Origin: Pseudoalteromonas luteoviolacea NCIMB 1944
Lineage (GTDB): Bacteria; Pseudomonadota; Gammaproteobacteria; Enterobacterales; Alteromonadaceae
Reading direction: 5' to 3'
Length of the DNA: 64,000 nucleotides
NCBI RefSeq assembly: GCF_001625565.1
Contig: NZ_AUXS01000037.1
Coordinates: 1-64,000 of the forward strand
Every line of letters starts with the position of its first letter. The first letter of the stretch is position 1. This document shows positions 1 to 7,757 of the stretch, piece after piece. The notes under the pieces are model-generated. The model worked only from the letters and a program-made list of their open reading frames with translations. It had not been told where the DNA came from and did no database searches. A program made the translations under genes and the position numbers.

Positions 1-91
1 TGGCGGAGAGATAGGGATTTGAACCCTAGATACGCTATTAACGTATGCCGGTTTTCAAGACCGGTGCTTTCAACCACTCAGCCATCTCTCC
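1..91 (-). tRNA. tRNA-Ser (anticodon UGA)
   Basis: Read on the minus strand, the sequence begins GGAGAGATGG and ends TCTCTCCGCCA, so the acceptor stem closes and the 3' CCA is encoded at positions 3-1. The anticodon loop reads CTTGAAA, giving UGA, which decodes serine UCA codons. The T arm (GGTTCAAATCC) is present, and the long variable arm, CATACGTTAATAGCGTATC, is the class II feature expected of tRNA-Ser. The gene is complete and ends at the window edge. Confidence 0.97.
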
Positions 92-353
92 GCAGCGGGG
101 CGAATAATAGGGAAACACTTTTAGAATGTGAAGCTTTTTTTTTGCTTTTTTGATTGTTTGGCTAATTTTCGGCTCGTTTGTAGACAAATCCATCTGTTCT
201 GGTGACTTTTTTATCAATCTCTTGTTATCCCTGAACTATTTGTCTCAAAATATGGTCTACTATTCGAGAAAGGTTTGCTCAAGCATGTAACTCTTGGTAA
301 TCTTTGATAAGTTTAATTATCGGAACATCGTGTTTCTTTTAAGGAGCTATAAT

Positions 354-1022
354 ATGGCGTTCAATCATTCGTACACTACTGAAAAAGCAGTATTGTCAAC
401 GACTGAAACTAATAAAGTGCTTAAAAACACTTATTTTCTGTTAGCAATGACTTTGGCCTTTAGTGCCATTACTGCTGCAATATCAATGACAATGGCACTG
501 CCACGTTTCACAGGCATGATCTGTTCACTCGTGGCTATGGGTCTGATTTTTGTAATTCACAAAAAAGCACACTCTCCATCTGCAATTGGTTTAGTATTTC
601 TTTTCACCGGTATCCTTGGTTTTGGCTTAGGTCCGATGCTTAACGCTTATTTAAGTTTACCAAATGGTGGACTGTTGATCGCACAAGCTCTAGGTTCTAC
701 GGCTTTGATCTTCTTCGGTCTTTCAGCATACGCATTGACTACTAAGAAAGACTTTTCTTTCATGGGTGGTTTCTTGACTATCGGTATTTTAGTTACGGTA
801 GGTGTTTCTATCGTAAATATCTTTATCGGTAGCCCAATGTTGTTCATTGCAATTAATGCGGTATTTGTACTGCTTATGTCTGCAATGATCTTGTTCGAAA
901 CAAGTAAAATCGTTACTGGTGGCGAAACAAACTATGTAATTGCAACGGTTGGATTATATGTTGCTATATATAACTTGTTCACGTCATTGCTTATGCTTCT
1001 TGGCATGTCAAATGATGACTAA
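354..1022 (+). CDS. yccA: Bax inhibitor-1 / YccA family membrane protein
   Basis: A 222-residue integral membrane protein with seven hydrophobic segments and the usual soluble N-terminus (MAFNHSYTTEKAVLSTTETN). Proteins of this family (YccA, YbhL) are inner-membrane proteins; E. coli YccA interacts with and modulates the protease FtsH. I chose the ATG at 354 because AAGGAG lies 8 bases before it; a TTG 60 bases upstream would add a tail that is not typical of the family. A strong terminator follows, and the sulfur-relay genes come next, a neighbourhood also seen in other gammaproteobacteria. Family assignment is confident; the FtsH link is from the E. coli homologue. Confidence 0.9.
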   Translation: MAFNHSYTTEKAVLSTTETNKVLKNTYFLLAMTLAFSAITAAISMTMALPRFTGMICSLVAMGLIFVIHKKAHSPSAIGLVFLFTGILGFGLGPMLNAYLSLPNGGLLIAQALGSTALIFFGLSAYALTTKKDFSFMGGFLTIGILVTVGVSIVNIFIGSPMLFIAINAVFVLLMSAMILFETSKIVTGGETNYVIATVGLYVAIYNLFTSLLMLLGMSNDD

Positions 1023-1042
1023 TCTCGTCATTCTGATAAAAT

Positions 1043-1065
1043 AAGCCCCACTTGGGGCTTTTTTT
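1043..1065 (+). terminator. Rho-independent terminator after yccA
   Basis: AAGCCCC / GGGGCTT stem with a four-base ACTT loop followed by seven T residues. It ends only about 12 bases before the tusD start codon, so tusDCBE must either read through it or start from a promoter within yccA's end. Confidence 0.9.
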
Positions 1066-1076
1066 ATGGGTTTTCT

Positions 1077-1430
1077 TTGAGCCAATTTATTATTTCAGTA
1101 CATTGTGGTCCTGAAGATCATGACTCTTTACAATGTATAGAGCGCTTCGTCAGCGCCGCACTCCAACAAAAGCACACAATCAAGTGCGTTTTTTTATACC
1201 AAGAGGCTGTACTACACGCCAGCCAGCACTTTCATTTATCCAGCGATGAGCTGCAAGTCAGCAATGTTTGGCAAAACATTCACAATCTAGGTATTCCACT
1301 TAAGTTATGCGTCACCGCAGCTGAAAAACGCGGTATCAACACCGCTGATACAGGGATATTTACAGTTGCCGGTCTCGCTGAGTTCGCAATGGAAACGTGT
1401 CAAAGTGATAAATGGGTACAATTCAAATGA
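1077..1430 (+). CDS. tusD: Sulfurtransferase TusD
   Basis: A 117-residue DsrE-fold protein. With TusB and TusC it forms the heterohexamer that takes persulfide sulfur from TusA and passes it to TusE during 2-thiouridine synthesis at the wobble base of tRNA Lys, Glu and Gln. The candidate catalytic cysteine lies in LKLCVTAAEKRG, matching the position of the active cysteine in E. coli TusD. The only in-frame start compatible with the family N-terminus (SQFIISVHCGP) is TTG at 1077, with no good ribosome site, so it may be weakly translated. Its stop overlaps tusC (ATGA). Confidence 0.9.
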   Translation: MSQFIISVHCGPEDHDSLQCIERFVSAALQQKHTIKCVFLYQEAVLHASQHFHLSSDELQVSNVWQNIHNLGIPLKLCVTAAEKRGINTADTGIFTVAGLAEFAMETCQSDKWVQFK

Positions 1431-1786
1431 CCAAAAAAGTATTAGTGATTTGTGACGCTTCCCCCTTTGATAGTCAAAGAATACGAGACAGTCTAGATAT
1501 GGCCTTAATTTTTGCAGCTGTCGATCAGGAAGTAAGCTGGCTGTTCAAGGGCCCCTCAGTTCTGGCGCTTAAAAAAGGCCAGCAGCCAAGTAAACTAGGC
1601 ATAAAAGACTTTTTGAAACAGTTAAAAACATTAGAAATTTACGATGTTGACCGAATTTTTGTTTGCGAGTCTGCCCTGGCACAATTTGCATTGACTCCCG
1701 ACCAAATGAGCATAGATATTGAGGCCTTAAACATTGATCAGCAAAAAGTGTTGATTAGCACACAAGAGCATGTGATTAAGTTATGA
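1427..1786 (+). CDS. tusC: Sulfurtransferase complex subunit TusC
   Basis: A 119-residue DsrF-like subunit of the TusBCD complex. The N-terminus MTKKVLVICDASPFDSQRIRD and the segment ALIFAAVDQEVSWLF are typical of TusC, which is structural rather than the main sulfur carrier. The start at 1427 overlaps the tusD stop in an ATGA arrangement, which argues for translational coupling; an upstream ATG at 1412 lies within tusD and is less likely. The gene overlaps tusB by four bases in the same way. Confidence 0.9.
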   Translation: MTKKVLVICDASPFDSQRIRDSLDMALIFAAVDQEVSWLFKGPSVLALKKGQQPSKLGIKDFLKQLKTLEIYDVDRIFVCESALAQFALTPDQMSIDIEALNIDQQKVLISTQEHVIKL

Positions 1787-2052
1787 GTTCTACATTACAC
1801 ATTTTTTCAAAGCCCAAAAGCTATTACACTGCTTTTGATATAAACCTTGTTAGCGAACATGACAAAGTTTTACTGCAACAAGACGCGTGTTATGACCAAT
1901 CTCAGTTTGCTTTAAACTGCCCTGTTCAAATCTATATGCTGGAAACATGTGCGATAGCTCGCGCAGTGACGCCAATAGACTCGATACAGCAAGTCGATGA
2001 CCTGAGCTGGGTTGATCTTATTGCCAAATGTGACAAATCAATAACGTGGTAA
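1783..2052 (+). CDS. tusB: Sulfurtransferase complex subunit TusB
   Basis: An 89-residue DsrH-like protein, the third part of the TusBCD sulfur-relay complex. It is short, as is normal for TusB (about 95 residues), and contains the family-type segments ALNCPVQIYMLETCAIARAV and the C-terminal SWVDLIAKCDKSITW. Its start overlaps the tusC stop by four bases and tusE begins four bases after its stop, so the four genes are almost certainly one transcript. The sequence is less conserved than TusC or TusD, and position in the operon supports the call. Confidence 0.85.
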   Translation: MSSTLHIFSKPKSYYTAFDINLVSEHDKVLLQQDACYDQSQFALNCPVQIYMLETCAIARAVTPIDSIQQVDDLSWVDLIAKCDKSITW

Positions 2053-2055
2053 ATT

Positions 2056-2385
2056 ATGCTAGAAGTAGATAACAAAATAATTGAAACCGACAAAGAGGGC
2101 TATCTTTTAGATCATTCAGACTGGGATGAGAGCCTCGCACCAATCATAGCGTCTCAAGAAAATATTACTTTGACAGACGCACATTGGGAAGTCATCAAGT
2201 TTGTGCGCAACTTTTATGAAGAGTACGGTACGAGTCCCGCAATCCGTATGCTAGTAAAAGCAATTGCGAAAAAGCTTGGTGAAGACAAAGGTAAAAGCAT
2301 TTATTTATATAAACTTTTCCCTAAAGGCCCAGCAAAACAAGCAACTAAAATTGCCGGTCTGCCAAAACCAGCAAAGTGCATATGA
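2056..2385 (+). CDS. tusE: TusE/DsrC sulfur carrier protein
   Basis: A 109-residue DsrC-family protein that accepts sulfur from TusBCD and delivers it to the thiouridylase MnmA. The family signature is clear: [19 protein letters not shown] near the N-terminus, then [24 protein letters not shown], and the C-terminal tail PKPAKCI, where the penultimate cysteine is the sulfur-carrying residue. Length matches E. coli TusE (109). In E. coli tusE lies apart from tusBCD next to yccA; here all five genes sit together. Confidence 0.95.
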   Translation: MLEVDNKIIETDKEGYLLDHSDWDESLAPIIASQENITLTDAHWEVIKFVRNFYEEYGTSPAIRMLVKAIAKKLGEDKGKSIYLYKLFPKGPAKQATKIAGLPKPAKCI

Positions 2386-2387
2386 AA

Positions 2388-2410
2388 AAGAGAAGGTGTT
2401 ACCTTCTCTT
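2388..2410. terminator. Bidirectional terminator between tusE and the lipoprotein gene
   Basis: A perfect 10-bp inverted repeat (AAGAGAAGGT / ACCTTCTCTT) with a three-base loop. On the minus strand it is followed by a T run, so it best serves the convergent lipoprotein gene and probably also ends tusE. Confidence 0.8.
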
Positions 2411-2436
2411 CAACTTATTGTTCTAAAAACTTGATA

Positions 2437-4137
2437 TCATTCATCAACGGGCCAAGTAAACGGCACGTCAGGAATAGAAAGGCCTCTTGCCAATACTGAT
2501 TCTGCAACACTAAGCGTTGGATCTGTTGGAGCCCATAAATCTGAATTAAACGCCGATGATGCATCTTCTGAGGCAATATCACCTAATACCCCGCTTGCAT
2601 CTATATCAAATACGAAAGATCCTGAGCCATCATAACCACATGAGTTGGTTGGCGCATATTCAATATTTGCTCTATGGTCTGTACCTAAATATACATTCGT
2701 TGAAGAGTCAAACTCGAAGAATTGCCTTTGCGTAAATTCCTGCAAACTGTGGCTATTACCTGGACCGGCCCAATTACAAATAAATCCCTGTACCAAACCA
2801 CTGGTTTCGTCAATATCAGTTCCATAGCCAAAATGCGCCTCGCCATTTTCCAATGTCTCATCATTAAATCCAATGTTTAATATACGGCTATGAGAGTCAT
2901 TGACACCAGCCTGCCACACGTAAGCATAATCACCAGCTAAACTAGTTAAGTTGAAATTTGCACCAAAGATTGCGAAGTTTTCACTCCAACCGTCGCTATT
3001 GTCAGTACTATGATATTTATTTTTTACATCCACTTGTTGGTCACTATTGAATGCATCTGCAACAGAGTGCCCACAGTTAACAGCTGACCTTGATTGCAAT
3101 GACATTTGTTCGTTATTACGCTCATAGGCAAGCGATCCCACCAATGTACGCTCATTTTGACTGCAATTGCCACCCGGGAATTCAATTCCAGCTACGCCAA
3201 CTTCGCCTTCAACTGAAAAGTTTAATAACCCGGTATAGTTTGTCGCGCTGCTCCCTGGTGTATGCATCATCGACATCATTATCTCATAGTCCGAGCCTGA
3301 GACTGTATAAGTCAAACCAATACTATATTGCCAAACCCCTGACGCAAGCTCTATATTCGCAGAACTGAAGGTGATATCAGCCAGCCCTTTCGAGTTCATT
3401 TGTGTGGTTAAGTCAACTGAGCTTCCTTCGGACGGTAACCCTGCCCCATCATCTATCACAGCGGACACCATACTCGCCAATGTCATTAGCGCCATACGAG
3501 AGCGCTCTCTAACCGCGCGAAGTTGCGAATTTGTTTGCGCGACAGCACAAGCATTACCATTTTTTGCACTTGCGAGCCAAAGGCCAAGATCACCTGTTGG
3601 CAAAGTTCCTGAGCTAGTGCTTGGATCAGCAGCATCAGGGTGGCCCTGATAAGCAACTTGAGGGCCAAAGCAGTCAGCATTTACACTGTTTCTATAAAAA
3701 GAGCCAATTCTAAATACATCTCTCAGTGGCGTTTCTCCACTTAATAACGCGTCAATTCTTCTAGTTGCCCAGAAATAAGTTGGCGATGCCGGCCCTCTTG
3801 CTTCATGTGCTCGATAAACGTACTGCCGATCTTGCTCATCACTGCTATCTGAAAAAGGAGAGGCCACCGCCAGTGACTTGGGAAAATAAAGCCCTCTTTC
3901 ACCCACTTCATTAGTGCTACTGTCATTTGTTGTGCCATCCTGTGTCGATGAATCATTATTCACGTCACTATTTTGATTGCCACTACTTTGACCCGAGTTG
4001 CTACTCTGATCACTCGAAGTTTGTTCACTCGCAGAGTCCTGCTGTGATTCGCTATTTACTTGAATTGGACTATCGCTCTCTGACGAAGAGCAACCAACAA
4101 CCAAAGATGCCATAATTACGGGAATATAAGCTTTCAT
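2437..4137 (-). CDS. Secreted lipoprotein of unknown function
   Basis: A 566-residue protein starting MKAYIPVIMASLVVGCSSSESDS: a signal peptide with a lipobox (VVGC), so it should be lipid-anchored. Residues about 18-80 are a low-complexity linker rich in Ser, Asn, Gln and Asp, followed by an acidic, cysteine-containing globular part with no motif I recognise. The ATG at 4137 is preferred because the lipobox follows directly and AAGG precedes it; an 11-residue longer form is possible. It is a single-gene unit facing tusE. A Fur-like palindrome lies about 140 bp upstream, so iron regulation is possible but unproven. Confidence 0.75.
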   Translation of the reverse strand: MKAYIPVIMASLVVGCSSSESDSPIQVNSESQQDSASEQTSSDQSSNSGQSSGNQNSDVNNDSSTQDGTTNDSSTNEVGERGLYFPKSLAVASPFSDSSDEQDRQYVYRAHEARGPASPTYFWATRRIDALLSGETPLRDVFRIGSFYRNSVNADCFGPQVAYQGHPDAADPSTSSGTLPTGDLGLWLASAKNGNACAVAQTNSQLRAVRERSRMALMTLASMVSAVIDDGAGLPSEGSSVDLTTQMNSKGLADITFSSANIELASGVWQYSIGLTYTVSGSDYEIMMSMMHTPGSSATNYTGLLNFSVEGEVGVAGIEFPGGNCSQNERTLVGSLAYERNNEQMSLQSRSAVNCGHSVADAFNSDQQVDVKNKYHSTDNSDGWSENFAIFGANFNLTSLAGDYAYVWQAGVNDSHSRILNIGFNDETLENGEAHFGYGTDIDETSGLVQGFICNWAGPGNSHSLQEFTQRQFFEFDSSTNVYLGTDHRANIEYAPTNSCGYDGSGSFVFDIDASGVLGDIASEDASSAFNSDLWAPTDPTLSVAESVLARGLSIPDVPFTWPVDE

Positions 4138-4274
4138 ATTTGCATACCTTCTTTGTCTAACCCTGTACAAATAACTTATGCTAAAAAGTGCAGCGAAACA
4201 AAACTGACAGCATTAACACCTGTCATCAATTGTTCATAAAACACCCACCTTATGATGAGTTTTCGGCCATCTCA

Positions 4275-4294
4275 ATGAGAATAATTATTCATTA
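4275..4294. promoter_or_regulatory. Possible Fur-type operator
   Basis: AATGAGAATAATTATTCATT contains a perfect 12-bp palindrome (GAATAATTATTC) and its left half agrees with the Fur consensus AATGATAATCATT, with one extra base in the right half. It lies in the promoter region of the lipoprotein gene. The match is by eye; AT-rich palindromes occur by chance. Confidence 0.35.
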
Positions 4295-4454
4295 AAATTG
4301 AGTATTAATTTCAATCATTAGATAACTTAAAGAATTACAAACACTTTCTCTAATGTAGAAATGTTAGCCTAAAACAACAGGCTTTATACAATTTCTTACA
4401 TCAAATAGTGAACTTTCTCAGCGATTAGGTGCATCAAAAGCGGTAAAACGGGTT

Positions 4455-4489
4455 GTTAAGCCTAATTGGACGGGTCCGAGAGGCTTAAC
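4455..4489 (-). terminator. Terminator-like hairpin after the small secreted protein gene
   Basis: GTTAAGCCT / AGGCTTAAC (9 bp) encloses a second small stem GGAC / GTCC. There is no clean T run, only a CCCGTTTTACC stretch on the minus strand, so it may be a processing or stability element rather than a terminator. Confidence 0.4.
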
Positions 4490-4544
4490 CTGTGAGCTTT
4501 GAGAGGTGTTGGGGATTCGAAACCTGATGCAGTAACTCGCTTAC

Positions 4545-4934
4545 TTACTCAACCCGTTTCCAGATCTCGTATTCAATAAACTTTCCATCTTCAACCAATT
4601 TGTGGTGCCATAAATTGTCTTTAACTTCGTACGTAAACGACATTGTGCGGCCAATCAAGCTATCAACATTTCCTAATGTTACTGTTTCAATGAACTTATT
4701 TCCTTTCACTTGATAAGTGCCTCCACCTGCATAGTGAAACTTATTGCCGCTGCTTGTTATATAACTGAAGTGAGACCCATTGATTATCTTAGTAGAGGTT
4801 ACTTGAGGTGCGGAAGCCTTAACCCTGCCCGATTCAGTGGCATATTCGCCACTGACGAACTCCCAAGTTCCAACTAATGGGTTTGCAATTGTAATAGGAC
4901 TTACAAGCAAACACATCAACGCTAAATACTTCAT
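4545..4934 (-). CDS. Small secreted lipocalin-like protein (uncertain)
   Basis: A 129-residue protein with a signal peptide (MKYLALMCLLVSPITIANP) and a short beta-rich body beginning GTWEFVSGEYATESG and continuing through GGGTYQVKGNKFIETV to a C-terminal EIWKR. This pattern resembles small calycin/lipocalin-like domains (for example DUF4488 proteins), which bind small ligands, but I cannot assign a ligand. The ATG at 4934 has AAGG at a good distance; a GTG nine bases upstream is less likely. It is separated by about 90 bp from the hybrid kinase gene upstream on the same strand... that is, it lies downstream of none of its neighbours in a tight operon and probably has its own promoter. Confidence 0.65.
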   Translation of the reverse strand: MKYLALMCLLVSPITIANPLVGTWEFVSGEYATESGRVKASAPQVTSTKIINGSHFSYITSSGNKFHYAGGGTYQVKGNKFIETVTLGNVDSLIGRTMSFTYEVKDNLWHHKLVEDGKFIEYEIWKRVE

Positions 4935-5033
4935 AATTATCACCTTAATTCTTTGTAACTATTTTTAAGGCAATTATAAAATTAGGGTACTGCGATGAAC
5001 AAATGCTTATTTTTCAAGTTGCCGTCGCTTCGA

Positions 5034-7718
5034 TCATACAGCCTGCCCACAATCAGATTCATCAATAACTTTATTTATTAGGTCAAATAAACGTGCAAGC
5101 ACTTTTTCAACATCTTGCCAGTTCTCTTGTTTCAGTAATAAATCAATTTGTGACACAGTTTGATATATTTCGTGACAATCAAACATCGCTGACGTGCCTT
5201 TCAAAGCATGAATGGAGCGTGCAAGGCCTTCATAGTCCTTATATTTTAGTTGATTCTGTAATTGCACGAGTTGCTCGTGCAACCCGTCAATATACTGCAT
5301 TTTAAGCTGCTTAAACTCTTCATCAGGTAGACTAAGTTCATCATCAACAATAATGTTTAGATAGTGAGAAATCTTCTTTGCAAATTGCGCCCTGTCTATG
5401 GGCTTTGCTAAGTGATCTGTGAAACCTAATTTTATATACCGCTCGACTTCATGGCTCATTGTGTTTGCAGTAAGTGCAATGACAGGAGCAGTACAGCCTG
5501 TTGCTTGAATAAAGTTGAATGCTTGTTCGCCATCCATAACTGGCATTTGAATATCCATCAGGATTAAATCAAATTCATTGTCCAAAACAGCTTGGACCGC
5601 TAACTGGCCATTTTCTACTGCAGTAACATTCAGGCCCATTCTTTCTAATATACGAGTAATAAGGCGGCAGTTATCGCTGTGATCTTCTGCCAGCAACACC
5701 TCTCCTTTTAAATCTTCGGAATCTAATTCATGATTGGACTGCACATAAACATCACCTTGATGGTGAATATCTTCAAATGAAGTTACCCATTTAGTGCGTT
5801 CCGTAGTAAACAAGCTCAGCGACAAAGTAAATGACGTGCCTGAGCCAACCTCACTTTCAACTTCAATATCACCGTCAAGCTTTTGTGCCAAACTCTTAGA
5901 GATATTTAGTCCAAGTCCAGTCCCTCCATATTTTCGAGTAGTGGAGGAATCAGCTTGATAAAACGCGCTAAACAATTCTTTTTGCTCTTCTGACGTCATA
6001 CCAATCCCTGTGTCTTTCACACTGATGAAAAGCCTTTCATCTTTACAGCTAACTTCAATTGAAATTTTTCCTACCGACGTAAACTTCAATGCATTTGAGG
6101 TTAAATTTAGTAATATTTGCCTTAACCTGGTCGGATCAATCACAACAAAATCGGGCAAAGGAAATTGATAATTGAGCTCAAACTCGAGTCCTTTATCACG
6201 TATTTGTTTACCGAGCAAAGACTCAACATGAGCAATCGATTGGAACAAGTTCGCTTCAATAAGCTCTACTTCAAGGCGATTAGCCTCAATCTTAGACATA
6301 TCTAAAATGTCGTTTATCAACCCTAATACATGTCGTGAGTTTTGCAATATAACTGTGATGGCATGATTTCTCTCGTGCGGTTTAATATCGCCCAATATGA
6401 TGCCATCGGCATAACCTATAATAGAGGTCATTGGTGTTCTAATTTCATGGCTCATATTTGCCAAGAATCGACTTTTAGCTTCGCTTGCATCGCGCAGTTC
6501 CGAAGCAAGCTGTTCCAATTCATAAGTCCGTTTAAGTACTTTCGCTTCTAGGTTTTTATTCAGCTCAATATTCTCTTCACTGGTCAAACGAACTTTATCC
6601 GCTACGGCAAATGCTAAAAACATCGCATCCAACGCGACACCAATTAGTCCGAGCAAATACAAATTAACAGCAATTGGCGGCAACAAACCTAGGTTGGTAA
6701 AGTTGCCAATCATATTTGGCACCGCCATACATACGTAGGCTAGTATGAAATATCTGGCAGGTTTAAACCCTTCTGATATACGTAAAATCCCGATATAAAC
6801 GCCAAGGCACAATGCAACACCGGTGGACATAGTTGCCCATAAAAAGCCAAAACCAGGAAACAGAATACTAAATGGTGTCCCTATAGCAGCGATAACGCCA
6901 ACCCAAATTGACGCAGAAGAAAGGTTTGGGTGTTTCTCCTTCAGTTTCAATAGGCAATTATAAAACAGCGCATTGCTAATTGGTGATAATGTAAAGCCAA
7001 GCCAATGTAAGTGAGCCGAATAAAAACCAAATAGTTGGTCCGAAATATGAAAGAAATGACTCCATGCAAACACCATGGTCGCCGCAAAAATCGCATAATA
7101 TAGGTGAGTTAAATCTTTTGAGCCAATGTAGATGAGTAAATTGTATAAACCCAGCACGATACCAACGCTAAAGCATATCATCATGATTAAATTATCAATC
7201 ACAACTTGCTCTTTAAAGTCTTTTACAGGCACCAACTCTAGCTTAATCGGAGTATAGAAATAGTCGCTTTCGAACAAGGTGACGATGTAATAGTCTTGAT
7301 TTGGCAGCAGCTCAATAGTATTTCCATAATGAAACGCAAATTCATTTTGTACCATGCCACCGGAGTAATAACGTTTCACATCGTTTTTAGAATAGATCCT
7401 AGTTTCTATATTAGATAATACAGTGTTATACGGATATAGTACTAGCTGCTCGTAATTGGAAATATTCTTTATTTTGGTGACAAGCCAATAGCGACCTGAA
7501 AATAGCGCGCGATCTTGTTGCGCTTCAAGCCCACTTGCCCAGCTTGTTACGCTTTCAAATGAATCGGGGAAACGAGTGTCATCTTTTGCGGCAAGGACCA
7601 AGCCCCTGTCATGCAAATTAACCCCCGTCTCTATGCCATCGAAAACATACTGCTGAGCACTCAAAGAGCACGATATCAACAAAACTATAAAACTAAGTAT
7701 TAATCTAATTCGATACAT
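5034..7718 (-). CDS. Hybrid sensor histidine kinase with 7TM-DISM sensor
   Basis: An 894-residue inner-membrane signalling protein. Order: signal peptide (1-21); periplasmic 7TMR-DISM extracellular domain (about 25-170); seven-helix DISM membrane domain (about 175-385); HisKA with phosphoacceptor His424 (NMSHEIRTPMTS); HATPase domain with DTGIGM and GGTGLGL motifs; receiver domain with Asp722 (LILMDIQMPVMDG); and a C-terminal HPt domain with His837 (SIHALKGTSA). It thus holds a full phosphorelay but no output domain, and no separate response regulator is adjacent. DISM extracellular domains are thought to bind carbohydrates or other small ligands. It lies 39 bp downstream of the TonB-dependent receptor and may be co-transcribed with it. 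Confidence 0.93.
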   Translation of the reverse strand: MYRIRLILSFIVLLISCSLSAQQYVFDGIETGVNLHDRGLVLAAKDDTRFPDSFESVTSWASGLEAQQDRALFSGRYWLVTKIKNISNYEQLVLYPYNTVLSNIETRIYSKNDVKRYYSGGMVQNEFAFHYGNTIELLPNQDYYIVTLFESDYFYTPIKLELVPVKDFKEQVVIDNLIMMICFSVGIVLGLYNLLIYIGSKDLTHLYYAIFAATMVFAWSHFFHISDQLFGFYSAHLHWLGFTLSPISNALFYNCLLKLKEKHPNLSSASIWVGVIAAIGTPFSILFPGFGFLWATMSTGVALCLGVYIGILRISEGFKPARYFILAYVCMAVPNMIGNFTNLGLLPPIAVNLYLLGLIGVALDAMFLAFAVADKVRLTSEENIELNKNLEAKVLKRTYELEQLASELRDASEAKSRFLANMSHEIRTPMTSIIGYADGIILGDIKPHERNHAITVILQNSRHVLGLINDILDMSKIEANRLEVELIEANLFQSIAHVESLLGKQIRDKGLEFELNYQFPLPDFVVIDPTRLRQILLNLTSNALKFTSVGKISIEVSCKDERLFISVKDTGIGMTSEEQKELFSAFYQADSSTTRKYGGTGLGLNISKSLAQKLDGDIEVESEVGSGTSFTLSLSLFTTERTKWVTSFEDIHHQGDVYVQSNHELDSEDLKGEVLLAEDHSDNCRLITRILERMGLNVTAVENGQLAVQAVLDNEFDLILMDIQMPVMDGEQAFNFIQATGCTAPVIALTANTMSHEVERYIKLGFTDHLAKPIDRAQFAKKISHYLNIIVDDELSLPDEEFKQLKMQYIDGLHEQLVQLQNQLKYKDYEGLARSIHALKGTSAMFDCHEIYQTVSQIDLLLKQENWQDVEKVLARLFDLINKVIDESDCGQAV

Positions 7719-7757
7719 TATCGGCCTGACAACCCATTAAGATGAGCTAATAATACT

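Larger units (their letters stand above)
4138..4544. other. Intergenic region with two inverted repeats
   Basis: About 400 AT-rich bases between two minus-strand genes. I see no convincing gene. It contains the GAATAATTATTC palindrome and a hairpin near 4455-4489, both listed separately. Confidence 0.6.
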
